This document shows positions 24,736 to 32,863 of a stretch of 64,000 nucleotides of DNA, piece by piece. The stretch's first letter is position 1, and the number at the start of each line of letters is the position of its first letter. A program made the position numbers and the translations under genes. Location: NCBI GenBank assembly GCA_047602365.1, contig JASGHM010000002.1, positions 1,178,001 to 1,242,000 of the forward strand, given 5' to 3'. Below the pieces are notes generated by a model. It was not told the origin of the DNA. It ran no database searches and saw only the letters and a program-made list of their open reading frames with translations. The stretch is from Piscinibacter sp047602365 (GTDB lineage: Bacteria > Pseudomonadota > Gammaproteobacteria > Burkholderiales > Burkholderiaceae_C).

Positions 24736-26157
24736 TCAGTGCAGCTTGACCCGAGGGATGGTGCGCCGGACAAGGAAGCGGGCCATGGTTCCTAGGAGCG
24801 TCTTCCAGGCACCGTGAATGGCCAGCTCGTGCATCTTGAACAGCGACATGTACATGCCGCGCGCGAAGAGTCCCTCAATCCAGAGATTGCCCCCGACCAG
24901 GCGCCCCATCAGGTTGCCGACGGTCGTGTATCGCCCGAGAGAGACCAATGAGCCGAAATCCCGATAGCGCCACGGCTTCGGCGGTAGCCCGCGCAATCGT
25001 CTCGTGATCTGTCTGACCAGGTGCGACGCCTGCTGATGCGCGGCTTGGGCGCGCGGTGGTACGTTGCCGTGGCCACCAAGCCATGGCGCAGCGGCACAAT
25101 CACCGATCGCGAAGACAGCGTCGTCACGCGTCGTCTGTAACGTTGGGCGGACGACAAGCTGATTGATGCGGTTGCTCTCCAGGCCGTCGAGCTCGGCGAG
25201 AAATGCAGGCGCCTTGACGCCGGCTGCCCAAACTACCAACTCAGCAGGAATCTTCTCGCCGCTGGCGAGTTGGACCCCATCGGCCAGCACCGCTGTCACC
25301 GTGGCACGCGTGCGCACTCGCACGCCCAACCGTTCGAGAAGCTGCTGAGCGGAGGCGGACATGCGCTCTGGCAAGGCACCGAGCACACGCGGCCCGGCCT
25401 CTATCAAATTCAGTCGGATGTCGCGGTCCGCGTCGATGCGGTCCAGACCATACGACACGAGCGTACGGGTCGTGTGATGCAACTCCGCAGCAAGCTCGAC
25501 CCCAGTTGCGCCGCCGCCGATGATTGCCACCTGCAGTTGTTCGGGGCGTAACGGTCCGGCCTGCGCATGCGCCCGCACGCAGGCATTGACGAGACGGCGC
25601 TGGAAGCGTTCGGCCTGTAGCGGTGTCTCGAGCAGGATGGCGTGCTCCTGCACGCCAGGCGTGCCGAAGTCATTGTTCAGGCTGCCCACAGAGATGACGA
25701 GCGTGTCATAGCCGACAGTGCGCGGGCCGGTCACCTGTTCGTTTGCCGACTCGTCGACATATGGGGCGACCTGAACTTCTCGTCGGCCGCGGTCCAGCCC
25801 TGTCATCTCGCCGATGCGGTAGTGGAAGCCGTGCCAATGAGACTGCGCCAGGTAGTCCAGCGCGTAGGTGTGCAGGTCCAGCGTGCCCGCAGCAATCTCG
25901 TGCAGGTGCGGCTTCCAGAAATGCGAGCGCGCCTTCTCAATCAGCGTCACGTCGGCCAAGCCGCGTTTGCCGACGGTGTCACCCAGTCGAGTAGCGAGTT
26001 CCAGCCCGCCGGCACCACCTCCGACGATGACGATTCGGTGGAGGCCGGCGCTCGCCGAAGCCGACGATGCTGCAATGGCGCCGGCCGGGCCACCACTAGG
26101 CAAACTTGCTGATGCAGGAACCGTCGCGCCATCGGCACCGATACGTTCGGACGTCAT
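24736..26157 (-). CDS. Type II NADH dehydrogenase-like FAD/NAD(P) oxidoreductase
   Basis: About 473 residues; ATG 26157 chosen because GGAGA stands eight bases upstream (an earlier in-frame start at 26190 has none). FAD-binding IVIVGGGAGGLELATRL after a low-complexity Ser/Ala N-terminus, NAD-binding VAIIGGGATGVELAAEL in the middle, VVWAAGVKAPAFL and AIGDCAAAPW as in NDH-2. The C-terminal 60 residues (WIEGLFARGMYMSLFKMHELAIHGAWKTLL, then basic) form the amphipathic membrane anchor of that family. It passes electrons from NADH to quinone without pumping. In this cluster it may recycle NADH made by the dehydrogenases. The downstream genes on the same strand are 24.7 kb leftward none, so it ends that block; the amidohydrolase precedes it. 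Confidence 0.85.
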   Translation of the reverse strand: MTSERIGADGATVPASASLPSGGPAGAIAASSASASAGLHRIVIVGGGAGGLELATRLGDTVGKRGLADVTLIEKARSHFWKPHLHEIAAGTLDLHTYALDYLAQSHWHGFHYRIGEMTGLDRGRREVQVAPYVDESANEQVTGPRTVGYDTLVISVGSLNNDFGTPGVQEHAILLETPLQAERFQRRLVNACVRAHAQAGPLRPEQLQVAIIGGGATGVELAAELHHTTRTLVSYGLDRIDADRDIRLNLIEAGPRVLGALPERMSASAQQLLERLGVRVRTRATVTAVLADGVQLASGEKIPAELVVWAAGVKAPAFLAELDGLESNRINQLVVRPTLQTTRDDAVFAIGDCAAAPWLGGHGNVPPRAQAAHQQASHLVRQITRRLRGLPPKPWRYRDFGSLVSLGRYTTVGNLMGRLVGGNLWIEGLFARGMYMSLFKMHELAIHGAWKTLLGTMARFLVRRTIPRVKLH

Positions 26158-26238
26158 GAGGCAATCTCCGGGCGCGGCGGATTGCGCCACCGATCCCCTG
26201 CTGATGATTTCGGCACCCAGGGGGTGTCGGAAAGTCGA

Positions 26239-27198
26239 CTAGAAGCCGTACAGGGCCTGTGCGTTGTCAACGAGGATCCGGGTTCGCAATCCTGCGTCGG
26301 GAACCCAGCGAGCAAGCAGCGACAGGAGAACGCCGTCGTCCGGCTTGACCTTCAGGCTGGGATGCGGCCAGTCGCTGCCCCACACCGTGCGGTCGGGCCG
26401 CACGGAATGAAACGCACGCGCGAGGGGTGCGACATCTCCGTATGCCGGTGCTCCATCCGCCGAGACCGCGTAGGCGCCCGACAGCTTGACCCATGCCTTT
26501 CCGCCTTCGAGCAACTTGCGGACGACCGCGAAAGCGGGATGCGACGTGCCTTGCTTTGCCGGAATCCGCGCGAGGTGGTCGAACACGACGGGCACCGGCA
26601 GCCGCTCCCAGAGAGGCTCGAGATGCGCGATCTCGTCAGCCTCCATGTGGATCTGCACGTGCCACCCGAGCGGTGCAATGCGCGCTGCCAGAGGCTCGAT
26701 CATCTCGACGCGCGTCGCGCCGGCACGCGCGATGTTGAAGCGGATGCCACGCACGCCGGCGCGCGCCATTTTCAACAAGTCCTCGTCTGCGACGGACGAA
26801 TCGACAACCGCAACTCCTCGGGCCGAGGCACCGAGTTGACCGAGCGCCTCGACCAGGCAACGATTGTCTGTGCCGTAGGTCGATGGCTGAACAACCACCA
26901 CACGCGACGTGCCGAGCCGCTTCTGCAGCAGCCCGTAGTCCTCGACGCTGGCGTCAGGCACCACGCGGGTGTCACCGGCCGCCATCGGAAACCGCTGGCT
27001 GAAGATGTGGATGTGTGCGTCACAGGACTTCAACGGAACCGCAAATTCGGGTGCGGCCGTACCCGCGCTGTGCGGAACCGGTGTTGTGCGATCCATTTCC
27101 TGCCTCTCTGCGGCGGCCAACGCCGCCCGCCACGTACCACCTGCTGCGCACAACGCAACAGCACTGCCAACTTGCAGCGCGCAACGGCGCGTTGTCAC
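26239..27198 (-). CDS. Amidohydrolase-family TIM-barrel hydrolase (PDC lactonase-like)
   Basis: Starting at GTG 27198, which overlaps the upstream dehydrogenase stop as GTGA, gives 319 residues with a possible Tat signal (TTRRCALQVGSAVALCAAGG, AxA before ERQ). An ATG at 27096 with GAGAGG upstream gives a leaderless 285-residue form; both are plausible. The enzyme core has SCDAHIHIFSQRF (metal-site HxH), HVQIHMEAD, VVFDHLARIP, WVKLSGAYAVS and VWGSDWPHPSLK, as in 2-pyrone-4,6-dicarboxylate lactonases and related amidohydrolase-2 enzymes that open lactones of tricarboxylate-like acids. Translational coupling to the dehydrogenase supports a shared pathway. Substrate inferred only from family and neighbours. 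Confidence 0.82.
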   Translation of the reverse strand: MTTRRCALQVGSAVALCAAGGTWRAALAAAERQEMDRTTPVPHSAGTAAPEFAVPLKSCDAHIHIFSQRFPMAAGDTRVVPDASVEDYGLLQKRLGTSRVVVVQPSTYGTDNRCLVEALGQLGASARGVAVVDSSVADEDLLKMARAGVRGIRFNIARAGATRVEMIEPLAARIAPLGWHVQIHMEADEIAHLEPLWERLPVPVVFDHLARIPAKQGTSHPAFAVVRKLLEGGKAWVKLSGAYAVSADGAPAYGDVAPLARAFHSVRPDRTVWGSDWPHPSLKVKPDDGVLLSLLARWVPDAGLRTRILVDNAQALYGF

Positions 27199-28265
27199 GA
27201 CGCGACCGCCTGCACCACATTGGCCACCGTTTCGCCGAACGCCTTGCAGCCGAGGGTGCCGCCAAGGTCTCGCGTGCGCTTGGCAGGATCGGCCAGGACG
27301 CGGTCGACGGCCTCGTTGATGGCCGCGCCCGCACGTTCGAAGGACGCGAGCTTGTGACGCTCGCCGAGCCAGTTCAGCAGCATCGAGACCGACAGGATCA
27401 TCGACGTCGGGTTGGCGATGTCCTGCCCCTGGATGTCGGGCGCAGAACCGTGCTGCGCCTGCGCGCAGCACAGGGAGTCGCCGGCCATCATCGAGCCGGC
27501 CAGGCCAAGGCTGCCGGAGAGTTCGCTCGCGAGATCCGACAGGATGTCCCCGTAGAAATTGGTCGCCACGACGACGTCGAAGCGCGACGCGTCGCGCACC
27601 AGATGCGCGGCGAAGGCGTCCACGATGAATTCCTTCAACTCGACCTCGGGAAACTCCTGCGCAACCTTGCGCACCTCGCGCAGAAAGAGGCCGTCGGTCA
27701 TCTTGAAGGCATTGGCTTTGTGGATGGCGGCAACCTTCTTGCGTCGCTTCATCGCGAGCTCAAAGGAGCGACGGGCGATCCGCTCGCTCGCATGTGCGCT
27801 GACCTTACGGATCGAGAGCGCGAGATCTTCGGTGGGCATCATTTCGCCCCAGCCCTGGTGCATGTTGCGATCCGGGTAGAAGCCCTCTGTGGCTTCGCGC
27901 ATGATGACGAGGTCCATGTTGGACACGCCTTTGCCCAGGAAACTGCGCGAGCGCGCCGGTCGAACATTGGCGTACAGGTCGAGCTTTGTCCGGAACGCGG
28001 CCGAGACGTTGATCCCGCCCTTCTCGACAGCCGGATAGTCCATGTGCGAGATCGTGCCGAGGATCAGTCCGTCGTAGCTCCGCGCCTTCTCCAGCGTCTC
28101 ATCACGCAGCGTCGTGCCGTACTTCTCGAGGCTCGGGAAACCCGCGTCCTCATGGTCGAAGTGCAGACCGAGGCGGAATTTGTCGTTGGCAGCGTTGAGC
28201 ACCTTCATCGAGGCGGCGGTGATTTCAGGGCCGATGCCGTCGCACGGCAGGACGAGGATCTTCAT
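27195..28265 (-). CDS. Isocitrate/isopropylmalate dehydrogenase-family enzyme (paralogue 2)
   Basis: A 356-residue protein closely similar along its length to the one at 21437-22501: CDGIGPEITAASMKVL, MREATEGFYPDRNMHQGWGEM, VAAIHKANAFKMTDGLF, NFYGDILSDLASEL and HGSAPDIQGQDIANPTSMIL are all shared, including the catalytic Lys and metal-binding Asp residues. One visible change is Cys for the usual Gly in the opening PGDGIGPEI motif (PCDGIGPEI). Function as for the paralogue: NAD(P)-dependent oxidative decarboxylation of a 2-hydroxy-3-carboxy acid. It lies in an operon with the 2-hydroxycarboxylate symporter upstream (37-bp gap) and the amidohydrolase downstream (overlap), which supports a hydroxy-tricarboxylate substrate. 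Confidence 0.85.
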   Translation of the reverse strand: MKILVLPCDGIGPEITAASMKVLNAANDKFRLGLHFDHEDAGFPSLEKYGTTLRDETLEKARSYDGLILGTISHMDYPAVEKGGINVSAAFRTKLDLYANVRPARSRSFLGKGVSNMDLVIMREATEGFYPDRNMHQGWGEMMPTEDLALSIRKVSAHASERIARRSFELAMKRRKKVAAIHKANAFKMTDGLFLREVRKVAQEFPEVELKEFIVDAFAAHLVRDASRFDVVVATNFYGDILSDLASELSGSLGLAGSMMAGDSLCCAQAQHGSAPDIQGQDIANPTSMILSVSMLLNWLGERHKLASFERAGAAINEAVDRVLADPAKRTRDLGGTLGCKAFGETVANVVQAVAS

Positions 28266-28302
28266 GGCGGTTCCTAGGCTGTAAGAGTTGAAGTTCGGAG
28301 GT

Positions 28303-29652
28303 TCAGACGAAGCGGTGGACCATCGACAAGGCGATGACGACGACGATGGCGCCGCCGATACGTGTCGCGATCTGGGCGAAGGGCATCAGTTGCATGCGGT
28401 CACAGGCCGAGAGGATGGCGATGTCGCCAGCACCGCCCATGCCGCTGTGGGTCAGGTTGACAATGCCGACCTCGATAGGATGCAGTTTGACGAAGCGCGC
28501 GACGGCCAGGCCTGTGAGCATGATGGTGCTGACTGTCGCGACGATCGTGATCAGGTTGGCCGGAGCGAAACCCTCCATCAGTTTCTGCCACGACAACAGG
28601 GACGCGCTGAAGGCGAAGAGGACCGGGAGCGCGACGACAGCGGTGAAGAACTTGTAGACGATGTACGAACCCTGCTGCAGCTTCGGCGAGACAGCGTGGG
28701 TCAGCTTGACCAGCGCCGCCGCGATGATCATCACCACAGGAGCAGGCAAGCCGAACAGGCGGTAGAGGAGCAAGCCGAGCACATAGAACGAGATGGCGGT
28801 GATCGCCGCTGCAGCGATGTGCGTCAGATCCATGTTCGTCGGCATCGTGTCGGCGTGCGGGTCCTCCATGTCGTCGTGAGCGCCGACCTGCAGCTGGCCG
28901 TTGCCGGTCCACTTTGGAAACTTCTTGCCGAGATAGCTCAGCAGACCTGCCAACACAATCGCAGTCAGGTTTCCGACCATGACCGCAGGCAGCGCGCGGG
29001 CCAAGAGGTCTCCCTGGCTTTGGTGGAGGACGTCCGAGTAGCCCAGGGCCAGCGGGATTGCACCTTCACCCACTCCTCCGGCCATGATGGGCACGACGGT
29101 GAAGAAGAAGGCATCGAATGCAGGTATCCCGAGCGCTACGCCGACCCCCGTGCCGACGATCGCGCCGGCAATCGTGCCGAGGGCGAGCGGGATAAAGATC
29201 TTGACGAAGCCGCGGATCAGCGTCTGCCGGTCCATGCCGAAGATGCTGCCTACGATGATGCAGGCAATCGACATGTACATGATGTTGGTCGACTTGAAGA
29301 AGTCGACCACCGGCTTGGCGAGTTCGCCGGGCAGCCACCCTTTGTACATCAGGAAGGCCGGCACGAAGGTCACGAGGATCGCGGCTCCGCCGATGCTGCG
29401 AATCACTGGTACTCGCCGACCAATTTCGACCAGCGTATAGGCGAAGACCGCCATGATCGTGAACACCATCGACATCTCGGTGGGCACTTTGCCCAGGACG
29501 ACGAATCCGACGATGACACCAACGAGAATCACGTAGACGGGCAGCGGGATGATGCCGATGCGCATCTCCACGAAATCCCACCAGCGATTCGGCCAGAAGG
29601 GTTCGGCCGGTTGCGTGGCACTGCCGCCGGCCGGCGGCGTGAGGGTCTTCAT
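28303..29652 (-). CDS. 2-hydroxycarboxylate transporter family symporter (CitS/MaeN type)
   Basis: About 449 residues; ATG 29652 has GGAGA six bases upstream. The protein has about eleven hydrophobic segments and both pore-loop signatures of the 2HCT family: MAGGVGEGAIPLALGYS in the first half and GMGGAGDIAILSACDRM in the second. Family members (CitS, CitP, MaeN, CimH) carry citrate or malate with sodium or protons and require a 2-hydroxy group on the substrate. Placement next to a dehydrogenase that acts on 2-hydroxy acids is consistent. It is preceded by the aldehyde dehydrogenase gene 35 bp away on the same strand. Confidence 0.93.
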   Translation of the reverse strand: MKTLTPPAGGSATQPAEPFWPNRWWDFVEMRIGIIPLPVYVILVGVIVGFVVLGKVPTEMSMVFTIMAVFAYTLVEIGRRVPVIRSIGGAAILVTFVPAFLMYKGWLPGELAKPVVDFFKSTNIMYMSIACIIVGSIFGMDRQTLIRGFVKIFIPLALGTIAGAIVGTGVGVALGIPAFDAFFFTVVPIMAGGVGEGAIPLALGYSDVLHQSQGDLLARALPAVMVGNLTAIVLAGLLSYLGKKFPKWTGNGQLQVGAHDDMEDPHADTMPTNMDLTHIAAAAITAISFYVLGLLLYRLFGLPAPVVMIIAAALVKLTHAVSPKLQQGSYIVYKFFTAVVALPVLFAFSASLLSWQKLMEGFAPANLITIVATVSTIMLTGLAVARFVKLHPIEVGIVNLTHSGMGGAGDIAILSACDRMQLMPFAQIATRIGGAIVVVIALSMVHRFV

Positions 29653-29687
29653 GTTGTCTCCGTTGTCGTTGGTTTTGCAGAAGCCGA

Positions 29688-31073
29688 TCAGGCCTTGGCC
29701 CAATAGGTGCGGACGTTGCAGAACTCGCGCACACCAGCGGCAGCCAATTCGCGACCGTAGCCTGACTTCTTCGTGCCGCCGAAGGGAACGCGTGCGTCGG
29801 ACGCGGTCGCGGCGTTGATGAAGGCGGCGCCGGTGGTGATCTGCTTCGCCAGTTGCACACCGCGTCGTTGCGAAGCGGTCCAGATGCTGACGGACAGGCC
29901 AAACGGCGTCGCATTGGCGAGTCGGATGGCCTCGGCATCGTCTGCAGCCACGGCAATGGCCGCCGCCGGCCCGAAGGTCTCTTCATCGAAGACGGCCATG
30001 CCAGGCGTAGCCCCCACAATGACCGTCGGCTCGTAGTAGCAGCCGGCGCCGGCGCGCGAGCGGCCCCCGACGAGCAGTTGCCCGCCGGCCGCGACGGAAC
30101 GGTCGATTTGATCCTGCAGGTTGCTGCGCAGATCAGGTCGAGCCAAAGGTCCCACTTGTGTCGCTGGATCGGTCGGGTCACCGACCACAAGCGCACGGGT
30201 TCCCTGAACGAACAGTTCGGTGAACTGTCGGGCCACGTGGGCCGCGACGATGAAGCGCTTCGCGCAGACGCAGCTCTGGCCAGCATTGTGGAAACGCGCC
30301 TTGACCGCGGCGGCGGCGGCGGCGGGCACGTCGGCATCATCGAGCACGATGAAGGCGTCGGAACCGCCCAATTCCAACACCGACTTCTTGGACTCCCTGC
30401 CGGCGGCGGCACCGACCGCTGCGCCAGCGCGGTTGGATCCGGTCAACGTGACGGCCGCGATGCGAGCGTCTGCGATCAGCCGGTCTATGGTTGTCGGCAC
30501 GTCTGGCTCGGCCACGACAAGCGTCGTCAGCAGATGCTCCGGCAGGCCAGCATCACGGACAAGTTGCTGCAATGCCAGCGCGCAGCCGGTGACATTGGGC
30601 GAGTGCTTCAGCAGGACGCCATTGCCGGCAGTGATTGCAGGGATCGCGAAGCGCATGACCTGCCACACGGGGAAGTTCCACGGCATCACGGCAAGCACCA
30701 AGCCAATCGGCTCGTAACTTACCCAGGCGTCCACACCGTCGATCGCCACCGTCTCGTCAGACAGAAGGCGCGTCGCATTCTCGGCGTAGTAGGTGGCGGT
30801 GACCGCGGACTTCTCGAGCTCGCCCGCCGATTCAGCGAGGGGCTTGCCCATCTCGGCGGTGATCAAGCTCGCGAAGGCATCACGTTGTTTGCGCAGTTGC
30901 TCCGCCAGACGACGCACGGCCTCAACGCGCACTTCCAACGGCTGCTGCCCCCAACGGACCGCCGCTTGGTGGGCCTCATCGACCGCCTGGTGGATCCTTG
31001 GCCATGTCCAAGCTTCGTAGGTCTCGAGCACCGCACCCGTAGCTGGGTTGATGGTGGTGATTGTTTGACTCAT
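29688..31073 (-). CDS. NAD(P)-dependent aldehyde dehydrogenase (succinate-semialdehyde dehydrogenase-like)
   Basis: About 461 residues; ATG 31073 preceded by AAGGA, with a TTG five codons earlier as alternative. Complete ALDH fold: MPWNFPVWQVMRFAIPAI (substrate/cofactor channel), LTGSNRAGAAVG, LELGGSDAFIVLDDAD (general-base Glu), GQSCVCAKR (catalytic Cys), EETFGPAAAI and PFGGTKKSGYGRE at the C-terminus. The short form and sequence style resemble succinate-semialdehyde dehydrogenases of the Sad/YneI group, cytoplasmic enzymes that oxidise C4 semialdehydes to the acid. In this cluster it could oxidise an aldehyde released by a lyase step. First gene of the minus-strand block after the ABM/cupin pair. 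Confidence 0.9.
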   Translation of the reverse strand: MSQTITTINPATGAVLETYEAWTWPRIHQAVDEAHQAAVRWGQQPLEVRVEAVRRLAEQLRKQRDAFASLITAEMGKPLAESAGELEKSAVTATYYAENATRLLSDETVAIDGVDAWVSYEPIGLVLAVMPWNFPVWQVMRFAIPAITAGNGVLLKHSPNVTGCALALQQLVRDAGLPEHLLTTLVVAEPDVPTTIDRLIADARIAAVTLTGSNRAGAAVGAAAGRESKKSVLELGGSDAFIVLDDADVPAAAAAAVKARFHNAGQSCVCAKRFIVAAHVARQFTELFVQGTRALVVGDPTDPATQVGPLARPDLRSNLQDQIDRSVAAGGQLLVGGRSRAGAGCYYEPTVIVGATPGMAVFDEETFGPAAAIAVAADDAEAIRLANATPFGLSVSIWTASQRRGVQLAKQITTGAAFINAATASDARVPFGGTKKSGYGRELAAAGVREFCNVRTYWAKA

Positions 31074-31166
31074 GACATGTTCCTTCAAGGCGAGTCGATC
31101 CCAGGCCTCTCCACGAGGCCGTCGAAAGTTGCAATTGGGCCCAGCCGCGTTGAGCGCTGCGGCTAT

Positions 31167-31466
31167 TTAGGACGGTGCCAGCACGGTCTCGACGTGTTCC
31201 ACCTGCGGCGCCTGAGCGAAGCAGTGGGCCACCAACCGACGCCACTCCTGAAAGTCCTCCGAGCCACGGAAGCCGACCGTGTGGTCTTCAACGGTCTCCC
31301 ACTGCACGACGAGGCGGTACTGCGTGGGACGCTCGATGCCCCTTTGCAGGCTCAAACCGTGGCAGCCCTTGGCTCGGCGAAACAGCGGTGCGGCGGCGGC
31401 GACGCCTTGCTGGAACGTGGCTTCGAAGCCGTCCTTGACCTCGATGTGCGCGATCTCGTAGATCAC
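31167..31466 (-). CDS. Antibiotic biosynthesis monooxygenase (ABM)-domain protein
   Basis: A 99-residue protein consisting of one dimeric alpha-beta barrel ABM domain: MIYEIAHIEVKDGFEATFQQGVAAAAPLF, CHGLSLQRGIERPTQYRLVVQWETVEDHTV, then FRGSEDFQEWRRLVAHCF with the usual His/Trp positions. Members include small cofactor-free quinol oxygenases and heme-handling enzymes, but many are of unknown substrate. It overlaps the upstream cupin gene by ATGA, so the two are made together and may act on the same compound. Both lie downstream of the divergent LysR control region at 31947. Confidence 0.82.
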   Translation of the reverse strand: MIYEIAHIEVKDGFEATFQQGVAAAAPLFRRAKGCHGLSLQRGIERPTQYRLVVQWETVEDHTVGFRGSEDFQEWRRLVAHCFAQAPQVEHVETVLAPS

Positions 31467-31879
31467 TTCTTGTGCTCGGCGGAAACGTAGTTCGTGACGC
31501 CGGTCTCCGTGAGCGTGCGCGTCGCGTCCAGCCGGGCGTAGGTCCAGAAGATCTTCATCGGCTGGGTCTCGGACAGATTGCGGAAGCGGTGCGACAGGTT
31601 CGGCGGCAGCCAGGTGGTGTCCATTGGTTGGAGGCGCACCGACTCCTCACCGTCCACGTCGAGCATCGCCTCGCCCTCGAGCAGCATCACGCTCTCCTCG
31701 CAGTTGTGGCTGTGAAAGGGAATCTTGGTGCCCGGTGCGAAGCTGGTGATGCCGTTGATGAACGCGGAGGCGCCGACCGAAGGGCCGACGAGCGGCGTGG
31801 TGCTTGCGCCGCCACCGCGATCGTGACTCTTGATCGACGACGGTCGGAGGACTGCGGCTTTGGCGGTGTCTTTGCTCAT
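31463..31879 (-). CDS. Cupin-domain protein
   Basis: A 138-residue single-domain cupin. Motif 1 is FAPGTKIPFHSHNCEESVMLLEGEA with the metal-binding HxH and Glu; motif 2 is PMDTTWLPPNLSHRF with the final His. Such proteins bind Fe, Mn or Ni and act as dioxygenases, isomerases or sensors. Overlap with the ABM gene suggests a two-protein oxidative or ring-modifying step. It is divergent from the LysR gene at 31982 across 102 bp containing a well-formed LysR box, so induction by that regulator is likely. Function beyond metal binding cannot be read from sequence. Confidence 0.82.
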   Translation of the reverse strand: MSKDTAKAAVLRPSSIKSHDRGGGASTTPLVGPSVGASAFINGITSFAPGTKIPFHSHNCEESVMLLEGEAMLDVDGEESVRLQPMDTTWLPPNLSHRFRNLSETQPMKIFWTYARLDATRTLTETGVTNYVSAEHKK

Positions 31880-31946
31880 GGAGGGCTCGCTGAGGTTGTT
31901 TGGAACGGAGTGATGTCATCGTAGGCAGCCGGGAGCCAAACGTAAA

Positions 31947-31961
31947 ATACATCGTTAGTAT
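31947..31961. promoter_or_regulatory. LysR box ATAC-N7-GTAT
   Basis: ATAC (31947-31950) and GTAT (31958-31961) form the inverted repeat with seven spacer bases known as the recognition site of BenM/CatM/ClcR-type LysR regulators (T-N11-A core). It lies 20 bp before the LysR start codon and 67 bp before the divergent cupin start, as expected of a site serving both genes. Confidence 0.6.
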
Positions 31962-31981
31962 GCTTGCCATAAACTAGCGGT

Positions 31982-32863
31982 ATGGATCTACGCGTCCTCC
32001 AGTTCGCCGAAGCCATCGGTCGCCTTGGAAGCTTCACCCGCGCCGCCGAGGAGATCTGCATCGCTCAGCCAGCGCTAAGCACGGCAATCGCCAAGCTTGA
32101 GCAGGAACTGGGCGTCCAACTCTTCTTCCGGATGCCTCGCGGCGCTACGCCGACTCCCGAAGGCCAACTGCTGCTTGCCCGTGCGGCGCGCATCTTCGAG
32201 GAGGTGGACTCGCTGAGACGCGAACTGTCAGACGTGTCCGAATTGCGCAGTGGGCACGTCACCGTCGGTTTCCCGCCGATGTACGGGCTTCACTACTTCC
32301 CGGAACTGGCCATGACGTTCCGGGAACGCTACCCAGGAATAGAGATCACCGCGATTGAGGGGAGCGCTTCGAGCATTCGCGACAAGTTGGCAGCCGGCAC
32401 GATTGACATCGGCGTGCTCGAGGAGCGCCGCGTCGAGGAGGGGTGGCGGACCATCAAGCTCGGAAGCGACGAGATGGTGTTGGCGGTAGCACGCGATCAT
32501 CCGCTTGCGTCTCGCAAGCGAGTGACGCCGACCGCGCTGGCAGGTCTGCCGATGGTGGTGCTGTCGCATGGGTTTCTGCAGCGCCATTTGCTCGACGCGT
32601 ATTGCAGTGCACATGAGGTGCAATACCGCAAAGTCATGGAGTGCAACTTCGTACACATGACCGTGGTTGCTGCTCAGGCCGGCCATGGTGCCGCAACGCT
32701 GATGCGTTCCATGGTGGAGCGACAGCCTGGACTGGTGGGGGTTCCGTTCGAGCCGAAGGAAACGTTCAACTTCGTCATGTGCTGGCGCCGTGACCGCTAC
32801 TTCTCGAAGGCGTGCCAGGCGTTAACTCGGTTCGCTGCGGGGGTCAGTGCCTCGGAACGTTGA
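31982..32863 (+). CDS. LysR-family transcriptional regulator
   Basis: A 293-residue LysR protein. Residues 1-60: MDLRVLQFAEAIGRLGSFTRAAEEICIAQPALSTAIAKLEQELGVQLFFR, a textbook LysR helix-turn-helix. The effector domain has YGLHYFPELAMTFRERYPGIEI (start of lobe I), GTIDIGVLEER and the return segment to the C-terminus. The style resembles CbbR/CatM-like regulators. Divergent from the cupin-ABM operon, it most likely activates it when a pathway intermediate binds. It is the last gene of the accessory region before the tRNA-Pro boundary. Confidence 0.92.
   Translation: MDLRVLQFAEAIGRLGSFTRAAEEICIAQPALSTAIAKLEQELGVQLFFRMPRGATPTPEGQLLLARAARIFEEVDSLRRELSDVSELRSGHVTVGFPPMYGLHYFPELAMTFRERYPGIEITAIEGSASSIRDKLAAGTIDIGVLEERRVEEGWRTIKLGSDEMVLAVARDHPLASRKRVTPTALAGLPMVVLSHGFLQRHLLDAYCSAHEVQYRKVMECNFVHMTVVAAQAGHGAATLMRSMVERQPGLVGVPFEPKETFNFVMCWRRDRYFSKACQALTRFAAGVSASER

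Noticed and set aside
28288..29706. A 472-codon plus-strand frame opposite the 2HCT symporter
   Set aside because: His/Asp/Arg-rich with no hydrophobic core or motif, while the opposite strand encodes both GGxG pore loops of 2HCT transporters.
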